Shown here piece after piece: positions 58,003 to 64,000 of a stretch of 64,000 nt of DNA; within the stretch, counting starts at the first letter, position 1, and each line of letters begins with the position of its first letter. The notes beneath the pieces were generated by a model, which saw nothing but the letters and a program-made list of their open reading frames with translations, made no database searches and was not told the DNA's origin. The stretch spans positions 6,265,001 through 6,329,000 of the forward strand of contig NZ_BAAAWU010000001.1 in assembly GCF_039535235.1 (NCBI RefSeq), read 5' to 3'. The translations under genes were made by a program, and so were the position numbers. The DNA comes from Streptomyces roseoviridis. GTDB taxonomy: Bacteria > Actinomycetota > Actinomycetes > Streptomycetales > Streptomycetaceae.

Positions 58003-59436
58003 TTGAGCGAGCAGGCACGTCGCCGCACCCCGAACTCCCCGAAGTCCCCCCGGCCCCACCGCAGGCCCAAGAAGGACCCCGTCCGGATCCTCGCCTTCGA
58101 GGCGCTGCGGGCCGTGGACGAGCGGGACGCCTACGCGAACCTGGTGCTGCCGCCGCTGCTGAAGAAGGCCCGGGAGAAGCACGAGGGCTTCGACGGGCGC
58201 GACGCGGCCCTCGCGACCGAGCTGGTGTACGGGACGCTGCGCCGGCAGGGGACGTACGACGCGATCATCTCCGCCTGTGTCGACCGCCCGCTGCGCGAGG
58301 TCGACCCGCCGGTGCTCGACGTCCTGGCGCTCGGCGCGCACCAGCTGCTCGGCATGCGGACCCCGAGTCACGCCGCGGTGTCGGCCACCGTCGAGCTGGC
58401 CCGGGTGGTGCTCGGCGACGGGCGGGCCAAGTTCGTGAACGCCGTGCTGCGCAAGATCGCCCAGGACGACTTCGACACCTGGGTGGCGCGGGTCGCGCCG
58501 CCGTACGAGGAGGACGCAGAGGACCACCTCGCCGTCGTCCACTCCCACCCCCGCTGGGTGGTCTCCGCGCTCTGGGACGCCCTCGGCGGCGGCCGGGCCG
58601 GGATCGAGGCGCTCCTGGCGGCCGACAACGAGCGGCCCGAGGTGACGCTGGTCGCGCGGCCCGGCCGGGCCACCACCGAGGAACTGGCCGCCGCGGCCGA
58701 GACCGAGCCCGGCCGCTGGTCGCCGTACGCGCGGCGGCTCGCCGAGGGCGGCGAGCCCGGCGCCATCGAGGCGGTCCGCGAGGGCCGGGCCGGCGTCCAG
58801 GACGAGGGCAGCCAGCTCGTCGCCATCGCCCTCGCCAACGCGCCCGTCGACGGCCCCGACACCCGCTGGCTCGACGGCTGCGCGGGTCCCGGCGGCAAGG
58901 CGGCCCTGCTGGGCGCGCTGGCCGCCGAGCGCGGCGCCGCCCTGCTCGCCTCCGAGAAGCAGCCGCACCGCGCCCGCCTGGTCGAGCGCGCCCTGGCCGG
59001 CAACCCCGGCCCGTACCAGGTCATCGCCGCCGACGGCACCCGCCCGCCGTGGCGCGAGGGCTCCTTCGACCGGGTCCTGATGGACGTGCCCTGCTCGGGG
59101 CTCGGCGCCCTGCGGCGCCGTCCCGAGGCCCGCTGGCGCCGCCGCCCCTCCGACCTCGACGGCTTCGCCCCGCTCCAGCGCGGGCTGCTCACGGAGGCGC
59201 TGCGGGCCGTAAGGGTCGGCGGAGTGGTCGGCTACGCGACCTGCTCCCCGCACCTGGCGGAGACCCGGGTGGTGGTCGACGACGTCCTGAAGAAGACCGG
59301 CGGCGCCGAGCTGATCGACGCCCGCCCGCTGCTGCCGGGCGTGCCGGAGCTCGGCGACGGGCCGGACGTCCAGCTGTGGCCGCATGTGCACGGTACGGAC
59401 GCGATGTACCTGGCGCTGATCCGCCGCACCGCCTGA
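58003..59436 (+). CDS. rsmB: 16S rRNA (cytosine-967-C5) methyltransferase RsmB
   Basis: The protein has 477 residues from a TTG with GCGGAG upstream. The N-terminal NusB-like RNA-binding domain (about 25-165) is followed by a Rossmann methyltransferase. SAM-binding is DGCAGPGGKAALLGALAAE, motif IV DVPCSGLGALRRRPEARW, and the catalytic cysteine is in VGYATCSPHLAETR. A lysine-rich head of about 25 residues is an actinobacterial extension. It shares the fmt-rsmB order with many bacteria. Confidence 0.94.
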   Translation: MSEQARRRTPNSPKSPRPHRRPKKDPVRILAFEALRAVDERDAYANLVLPPLLKKAREKHEGFDGRDAALATELVYGTLRRQGTYDAIISACVDRPLREVDPPVLDVLALGAHQLLGMRTPSHAAVSATVELARVVLGDGRAKFVNAVLRKIAQDDFDTWVARVAPPYEEDAEDHLAVVHSHPRWVVSALWDALGGGRAGIEALLAADNERPEVTLVARPGRATTEELAAAAETEPGRWSPYARRLAEGGEPGAIEAVREGRAGVQDEGSQLVAIALANAPVDGPDTRWLDGCAGPGGKAALLGALAAERGAALLASEKQPHRARLVERALAGNPGPYQVIAADGTRPPWREGSFDRVLMDVPCSGLGALRRRPEARWRRRPSDLDGFAPLQRGLLTEALRAVRVGGVVGYATCSPHLAETRVVVDDVLKKTGGAELIDARPLLPGVPELGDGPDVQLWPHVHGTDAMYLALIRRTA

Positions 59437-59532
59437 CGGTTTCACCTGGTCTGTACCAGTACGGGACCCGGCTCTTCGGATCCGTGCCCCATCGCGGCAA
59501 AGAAGTCCTCAAGAACGTGGCAGGCTTGGCAC

Positions 59533-60216
59533 ATGGCGCAGATCAATCCCAGCATCCTGTCCGCGGACTTCGCCCGGCTCGCCGAGGAGGCGAAGGCGGT
59601 CGACGGCGCCGACTGGCTGCACGTCGACGTGATGGACAACCACTTCGTGCCCAACCTGACGCTGGGCGTGCCGGTGGTCGAGTCGCTGAGCCGGGCGACG
59701 GACACCCCCCTCGACTGCCACCTCATGATCGAGGACCCGGACCGCTGGGCGCCGCAGTACGTGGAGGCCGGGGCCGGTTCGGTCACCTTCCACGTGGAGG
59801 CGGCCGCCGCCCCGGTGCGCCTGGCGCGGGAGATCAGGGCCAAGGGGGCGCGGGCGTCGATGGCGCTCAAGCCGGCCACGCCCATCGAGCCGTACGAGGA
59901 CCTGCTCCCCGAGCTCGACATGCTCCTGATCATGACGGTCGAGCCCGGCTTCGGCGGTCAGGCCTTCCTGGACATCATGCTGCCGAAGATCCGCCGCACC
60001 CGGGAGCTGATCTCCAAGCACGGTCTGGAGCTCTGGCTCCAGGTGGACGGCGGTGTCGCCGAGTCCACCATCGAGCGGTGCGCCGAGGCCGGCGCCGACG
60101 TCTTCGTGGCCGGTTCCGCCGTCTACGGGGCCGCCGACCCGGCCGCCGCCGTCCGCTCCCTGCGGGCCAAGGCGGAGGCCGTGACGGCCTCGGCACCGTG
60201 GGCATGTGGCCACTGA
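59533..60216 (+). CDS. rpe: Ribulose-phosphate 3-epimerase
   Basis: The protein has 227 residues from the ATG at 59533. The TIM barrel shows INPSILSADFARLAEE, LHVDVMDNHFVPNLTLG, DCHLMIEDPDRW, MTVEPGFGGQAFL and LQVDGGV, which together hold the metal ligands and catalytic aspartates. It interconverts ribulose and xylulose 5-phosphate. CAGGCT ends 6 nt before the ATG and there is no ribosome binding site, so leaderless translation is possible. A sugar-responsive regulator follows. Confidence 0.95.
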   Translation: MAQINPSILSADFARLAEEAKAVDGADWLHVDVMDNHFVPNLTLGVPVVESLSRATDTPLDCHLMIEDPDRWAPQYVEAGAGSVTFHVEAAAAPVRLAREIRAKGARASMALKPATPIEPYEDLLPELDMLLIMTVEPGFGGQAFLDIMLPKIRRTRELISKHGLELWLQVDGGVAESTIERCAEAGADVFVAGSAVYGAADPAAAVRSLRAKAEAVTASAPWACGH

Positions 60217-60374
60217 GCCTCCAACGACCCACCGGTACGTGAACGCGGTCCGTCGGGCCGCCGACACGGCCGATCAGGACCGCCGGATCTGACAGGATGA
60301 ACGGTGAGTCCAGAGTGTGAACAGCAGCACCGAAGCGCAAGCGCAGCCGGAACACGGCACATGAGCAGCGGTAC

Positions 60375-61424
60375 GTGAACAGCAGTGAGGAGATCGCGGT
60401 GGCGGGTATGTCGGCGGGACGGTCAGCCCTGCGGATGGGACCCGCGGAGCTCGTGCAGGCGGCGGCGATGGCCCGCCGCTTCTACCTCGAGGGCAAGTCC
60501 AAGATCCAGATCGCCGAGGAGTTCGGCGTGAGCCGCTTCAAGGTGGCCCGGGTCCTGGAGACCGCCCTGGAGCGCGACCTCGTGCGCATCGAGATCCGCG
60601 TACCGGCCGAGCTGGACGCCGAGCGCTCCGACGCGCTCCGCGCCCGCTACGGGCTGCGCCACGCCGTCGTCGTCGAGTCCCCGGCGGAGGGCGACGAGGA
60701 GTCGCCCGACCCGGAGAACCTCGGCGAGGTCGCGGCCGACCTGCTCGGCGAGCTGGTCGCCGAGGGCGACGTCCTGGGCCTGGCCTGGGGCCGCTCCACC
60801 ATCCACATGGCGGCCGCCCTCGACCGGCTGCCGCCCTGCACCGTCGTCCAGCTCACCGGCGTGTACGACGCGGGCACGGCCGAGCGCGGCTCGGTCGAGG
60901 CGGTACGGCGTGCCGCCCAGGTCTCCGGCGGCGAGGCGCACCCCATCTACGCGCCGATGCTGCTGCCGGACGCGGCGACCGCCAACGCCCTGCGCAGCCA
61001 GACCGGCATCGCCCGGGCCTTCGAGTACTTCGACAAGGTGACAGTGGCCTGCGTCTCCATCGGCTCCTGGGAGCCGGGCATCTCGACCGTGCACGACATG
61101 CTCTCCGACGAGGAGCGGGCCCACTACGCCTCGCTCGGCGTCGCGGCCGAGATGTCGGCCCACCTCTTCGACGCGGAGGGCCGCCGGGTCGGCCGGGACC
61201 TCGGCGAGCGCTGCATCACCGTCGAGGCGGACCGGCTGCGCCGGATCCCCGAGGTCGTCGCCATCGCCGGCGGCCAGCGCAAGGCGGCGGCGATCGGGGC
61301 GGTGCTCCGCTCCGGTCTCGTCACCAGCCTGGTGACCGACCGGTCGGCGGCCGACTACCTGCTCACCGAGTTCAGCCCCGGCCCGCGCCCGGCCCTCGAC
61401 CGGGCCGACCCGGACGGCATCTGA
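60375..61424 (+). CDS. SorC/DeoR-type sugar-binding transcriptional regulator
   Basis: The protein has 349 residues from the GTG at 60375; an in-frame ATG at 60408 begins nearer to the HTH. The HTH is MARRFYLEGKSKIQIAEEFG with VSRFKVARVLETAL (about 35-70). The rest (about 95-330) is the SorC-type sugar-phosphate sensor, with VLGLAWGRSTIHMAAAL and VVAIAGGQRKAAAIGAVLRS as the phosphate-binding turns. It follows rpe, so a pentose or related sugar phosphate is a plausible effector, though not shown. The 158-nt gap before it has no clear promoter. Confidence 0.88.
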   Translation: MNSSEEIAVAGMSAGRSALRMGPAELVQAAAMARRFYLEGKSKIQIAEEFGVSRFKVARVLETALERDLVRIEIRVPAELDAERSDALRARYGLRHAVVVESPAEGDEESPDPENLGEVAADLLGELVAEGDVLGLAWGRSTIHMAAALDRLPPCTVVQLTGVYDAGTAERGSVEAVRRAAQVSGGEAHPIYAPMLLPDAATANALRSQTGIARAFEYFDKVTVACVSIGSWEPGISTVHDMLSDEERAHYASLGVAAEMSAHLFDAEGRRVGRDLGERCITVEADRLRRIPEVVAIAGGQRKAAAIGAVLRSGLVTSLVTDRSAADYLLTEFSPGPRPALDRADPDGI

Positions 61425-61425
61425 C

Positions 61426-61469
61426 CGCCCCGCCCACGGGCGCGCCCCGCCCGCGCGCCCGGCGGGGCG
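61426..61469 (+). terminator. Hairpin terminator after the SorC-type regulator
   Basis: The outer stem (61426-61434 with 61461-61469) and a nested 7-bp stem (61438-61444 with 61454-61460) start right after the stop. The sequence is extremely GC-rich. Confidence 0.65.
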
Positions 61470-61485
61470 ATGGCAGCATCGGGGC

Positions 61486-62007
61486 ATGATCCAGCGCCCC
61501 GCCCGGCCGCGGCCCGCCCTGCTCGCCGGGCTCTGCCTGCTCCTCGTCGGGCTGCTCGCCGGCCTCCTCACGGGGTGCTCCGTCGAGGGCGGCGCGGCTC
61601 CCGGCACCCCCACCGGCACGGCGTCCCCGAGCCGTACGGCCACCGCCACCCCCTCCCGTACGGCCACCGCCACCCCCTCCCGTACGGCCACCGCCGCTCC
61701 TTCCCGTACCGCCGCGGACCTCCCCGCCGTCCGCGAGGCCGACCTACCACCCGAGGCCCGGAAGACCCTCGCCCTCATCCGCGGCGGCGGGCCCTTCCCG
61801 TACGCCAAGGACGGGGCGGTGTTCTCGAACTTCGAGCGGATCCTGCCGCGGCGCGAGCGCGGCTACTACCGCGAGTACACCGTCCGAACCCCCGGCGAAC
61901 GCGACCGCGGAGCCCGGCGCATCGTCACCGGCCGGGGCGGGGAGACGTACTACACGGACGACCACTACCAGAGCTTCCGGGAGGTGGTCGCGGATGAGAA
62001 TCGATGA
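61486..62007 (+). CDS. Lipoprotein-like guanyl-specific ribonuclease (RNase Sa/barnase family)
   Basis: The protein has 173 residues from the ATG at 61486. Basic residues and a hydrophobic run lead to the lipobox LLTGC with C31, so the product is probably lipidated and held on the outer membrane face. A Pro/Ser/Thr linker with 8-residue repeats (TPSRTATA) follows. The catalytic domain (about 85-170) matches Streptomyces RNase Sa: GPFPYAKDGAVFSNFE, YYREYTVRTPGERDRGARRI and YYTDDHYQSF. Catalytic Glu130, Arg145 and His160 correspond to Glu54, Arg69 and His85 of RNase Sa. The inhibitor gene overlaps its end by 14 nt. Confidence 0.9.
   Translation: MIQRPARPRPALLAGLCLLLVGLLAGLLTGCSVEGGAAPGTPTGTASPSRTATATPSRTATATPSRTATAAPSRTAADLPAVREADLPPEARKTLALIRGGGPFPYAKDGAVFSNFERILPRRERGYYREYTVRTPGERDRGARRIVTGRGGETYYTDDHYQSFREVVADENR
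61633..61704 (+). repeat. Three 24-bp repeats in the RNase linker
   Basis: Units 61633-61656, 61657-61680 and 61681-61704 encode RTATATPS-type repeats, the third with changes. Period 24 keeps the frame, so linker length may vary between strains. Confidence 0.9.
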
Positions 62008-62374
62008 CGCCGTCGTCCTCGACCTGCACGGGGTCACCGACAAGAACGCCTTCATCAACCGCTGCGTGCGCACCCTGCCGCTGCCCGTCTGGTTCGGCCG
62101 CAACTGGGACGCCCTCGCCGACTGCCTCGCCGACATGCGCGAACCCATGGCGATCGTGGTGACCGGCTGGCAGGCTTATGCCGAGGCCGAACCGGACGAC
62201 TGGTCCATCGCCCAGGAGGTGTTCTCGGCGGCGGCCCGGGCCAGTTCGGCCGGCCTCGCGGTCCTGCTGTCCCTCGGCGGCGACCTCGCCCATTTGGAGG
62301 ATCGGACGAGCGGCCCCTCGCAAGGCTCGGACGATCCGCCCGCACCGCCCCGCGCCCCCGGCGTGGGACAATGA
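61994..62374 (+). CDS. Barstar-family ribonuclease inhibitor
   Basis: The protein has 126 residues from the ATG at 61994, overlapping the RNase gene by 14 nt. VVLDLHGVTDKNAFINRCVR and PVWFGRNWDALADCLADMRE are the barstar core that plugs the active site of barnase-like enzymes. It has no signal peptide, so it would stay in the cytosol and protect the producer before export. The last 25 residues are disordered. The overlap means it is translated with the RNase. Confidence 0.9.
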   Translation: MRIDDAVVLDLHGVTDKNAFINRCVRTLPLPVWFGRNWDALADCLADMREPMAIVVTGWQAYAEAEPDDWSIAQEVFSAAARASSAGLAVLLSLGGDLAHLEDRTSGPSQGSDDPPAPPRAPGVGQ

Positions 62375-62439
62375 ACTACGTGCTTTTTCCCCTGGCTGAA
62401 ATGCCTAGGGGCCGATCCGAACGACTGGGATGTCAGCAC

Positions 62440-63882
62440 GTGCGTTTCCTCAATGACGTCAAGCCGCCGTACGACCTCACGTACGACGATGTGTTCATGG
62501 TGCCGAGCCGCTCGGCCGTCGGTTCCCGCCAGGCCGTGGACCTCTCCTCCCCGGACGGGACCGGTACGACGATCCCGCTGGTCGTCGCCAACATGACCGC
62601 CATCGCCGGCCGCCGCATGGCCGAGACCGTCGCCCGCCGCGGCGGCCTGGTCGTCATCCCGCAGGACATCCCGATCGAGGTCGTCACCGACGTCATCGGC
62701 TGGGTCAAGTCCCGCCACCACGTCCTCGACACCCCCATCGTCCTGGCCCCGCACCAGACCGTCGCCGACGCGCTCTCGCTGCTGCCGAAGCGGGCGCACG
62801 ACGCCGGCGTGGTCGTGGACGAGGACAACCGCCCGGTCGGTGTCGTCACCGACGCCGACCTGTCCGGCGTGGACCGCTTCACGCAGCTGTCCGAGGTCAT
62901 GTCCCGGGACCTGCTGCTGCTCGACGCGGACATCGACCCGCGCGAGGCGTTCAACACCCTGGACCACGCCAACCGGCGCTACGCCCCGGCCGTCGACAAG
63001 GACGGCAAGCTGGTCGGCATCCTCACCCGCAAGGGCGCCCTGCGCGCGACCCTGTACACGCCGGCCGTCGACGCCAAGGGCCGGCTGCGCATCGCCGCGG
63101 CCGTCGGCATCAACGGCGACGTGGCGGGCAAGGCCAAGCAGCTGCTCGACGCGGGCGTGGACACGCTCGTCATCGACACCGCGCACGGCCACCAGGAGTC
63201 GATGATCAGCGCCATCAGGACCGTCCGGGCGCTCGACCCGCAGGTCCCGATCGTCGCGGGCAACATCGTCGCCGCCGAGGGCGTCAAGGACCTCATCGAC
63301 GCCGGCGCCGACATCATCAAGGTCGGCGTGGGCCCCGGCGCCATGTGCACCACCCGCATGATGACCGGTGTCGGCCGCCCGCAGTTCTCCGCCGTCCTGG
63401 AGTGCGCCGCCGAGGCCAAGAAGTACGGCAAGCACGTCTGGGCCGACGGCGGTGTCCGTCACCCGCGCGACGTCGCCATGGCGCTCGCCGCCGGTGCGTC
63501 CAACGTCATGATCGGCTCCTGGTTCGCCGGCACCTACGAGTCCCCCGGCGACCTCCAGCACGACGCCAAGGGCCGCGCGTACAAGGAGTCCTTCGGCATG
63601 GCCTCGGCCCGCGCCGTCAAGAACCGGACCTCCGACGAGTCCGCCTACGACCGCGCCCGCAAGGCGCTGTTCGAGGAGGGCATCTCCACCTCGCGGATGT
63701 TCCTCGACCCGCAGCGCCCGGGCGTCGAGGACCTGATCGACTCGATCATCGCCGGCGTCCGCTCCTCCTGCACCTACGCCGGTGCGGGCTCGCTCGCCGA
63801 GTTCGAGGAGAAGGCCGTCGTCGGCATCCAGTCCGCCGCCGGTTACGCGGAGGGCAAGCCGCTGCACGCCAGCTGGAGCTGA
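62440..63882 (+). CDS. guaB1: GuaB1-type IMP dehydrogenase/GMP reductase family protein
   Basis: The protein has 480 residues from the GTG at 62440; a longer in-frame start at 62371 lacks similarity. It is a TIM barrel with a CBS-domain insertion (about 95-205): LAPHQTVADALSLLPKRAHD and VVVDEDNRPVGVVTDADLSG. The active-site loop is GVGPGAMCTTRMMTGVGRPQ with C303. It closely resembles mycobacterial GuaB1, for which GMP reductase activity with CBS-mediated control has been reported. True IMPDH (GuaB2) would be elsewhere. A strong terminator follows. Confidence 0.92.
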   Translation: MRFLNDVKPPYDLTYDDVFMVPSRSAVGSRQAVDLSSPDGTGTTIPLVVANMTAIAGRRMAETVARRGGLVVIPQDIPIEVVTDVIGWVKSRHHVLDTPIVLAPHQTVADALSLLPKRAHDAGVVVDEDNRPVGVVTDADLSGVDRFTQLSEVMSRDLLLLDADIDPREAFNTLDHANRRYAPAVDKDGKLVGILTRKGALRATLYTPAVDAKGRLRIAAAVGINGDVAGKAKQLLDAGVDTLVIDTAHGHQESMISAIRTVRALDPQVPIVAGNIVAAEGVKDLIDAGADIIKVGVGPGAMCTTRMMTGVGRPQFSAVLECAAEAKKYGKHVWADGGVRHPRDVAMALAAGASNVMIGSWFAGTYESPGDLQHDAKGRAYKESFGMASARAVKNRTSDESAYDRARKALFEEGISTSRMFLDPQRPGVEDLIDSIIAGVRSSCTYAGAGSLAEFEEKAVVGIQSAAGYAEGKPLHASWS

Positions 63883-63917
63883 CCGCCGCGACGAACCCCG
63901 CCGAAACGAATCGGCAG

Positions 63918-63959
63918 CGCCGCGGGCCCCCGGGAAATCCCTCCCGGGGGCCCGCGGCG
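63918..63959 (+). terminator. Strong hairpin terminator after guaB1
   Basis: An 18-bp perfect stem (63918-63935 with 63942-63959) has a 6-nt loop, 36 nt after the stop. Confidence 0.88.
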
Positions 63960-63965
63960 TTCCCG

Positions 63966-63971
63966 TACGGT
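63966..63971 (+). promoter_or_regulatory. -10 box before an ATG at the window edge
   Basis: TACGGT ends 6 nt before the ATG at 63978, again the leaderless arrangement. Confidence 0.35.
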
Positions 63972-63977
63972 CGGCGC

Positions 63978-64000
63978 ATGGAGCGTACGGAGATCAGACC
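63978..64000 (+). CDS. Start of a further gene (partial)
   Basis: An ATG follows the guaB1 terminator and a TANNNT box. Only MERTEIR is visible, which is too little for a call. Confidence 0.35.

Overview
The window is a stretch of a very GC-rich actinobacterial chromosome, almost certainly Streptomyces or a close relative. Signs of this are the strong G/C bias at third codon positions, frequent GTG and TTG starts, TANNNT-type -10 boxes, GC-rich hairpin terminators without long T runs, a BldD protein carrying the full cyclic-di-GMP signature, and an actinobacterial sIHF. From memory, the gene order follows the conserved S. coelicolor core segment containing RelA, BldD and sIHF. I see no tRNA, rRNA, IS element, prophage, CRISPR array or biosynthetic cluster. 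Nearly everything is conserved core genome; the accessory-looking parts are small.

Layout. 1-4231: end of a PimA-like mannosyltransferase, a metallo-beta-lactamase hydrolase, a LemA-like membrane protein, the PLP synthase pair pdxS-pdxT, and yebC. 4301-10936: ruvC-ruvA-ruvB (Holliday junctions), yajC-secD-secF (Sec export) and apt. 11016-18077: relA, then on the minus strand a DUF349 protein and a membrane-anchored cyclophilin, then a glyoxalase II-like hydrolase with hisS. 18370-24604: VKOR, a probably leaderless rarA, rpsD with a long structured leader, a minus-strand STAND ATPase that lacks the usual DNA-binding domain, and two small membrane proteins leading into alaS. 24604-34149: alaS-ruvX-mltG-aroE, then aroC-aroK-aroB-aroQ with 4-nt overlaps (shikimate pathway). 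34202-35890: a proline-rich P-loop protein followed by about 0.8 kb of 133/164-bp tandem repeats.

35891-38109: an M24 peptidase-fold protein, efp and nusB. 38205-38880: bldD on the minus strand, with an operator overlapping its own promoter. 38966-49126: the pyrimidine operon pyrR-pyrB-pyrC-(PH-like membrane protein)-carA-carB-pyrD-pyrF, headed by an RNA element that looks like a PyrR-binding loop able to pair with the pyrR ribosome binding site. 49139-50611: sIHF, gmk, rpoZ. 50667-53444: coaBC and metK. 53491-59436: a degenerate priA, a minus-strand HTH protein, fmt, a small unknown protein and rsmB. 59533-63959: rpe, a SorC-type regulator, a lipoprotein-like RNase Sa homologue overlapping a barstar-like inhibitor gene, and GuaB1. 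A new gene appears to start at the right edge.

The most interesting items are the 133-bp repeat array seeded from the 3' end of the P-loop gene, the predicted PyrR/RBS switch, the putatively surface-tethered RNase with an overlapping inhibitor, the STAND protein without its HTH, and an M24 protein with three of five metal ligands substituted. I did not find a convincing new multi-gene system. All calls come from reading the sequence; no database search or folding program was run.
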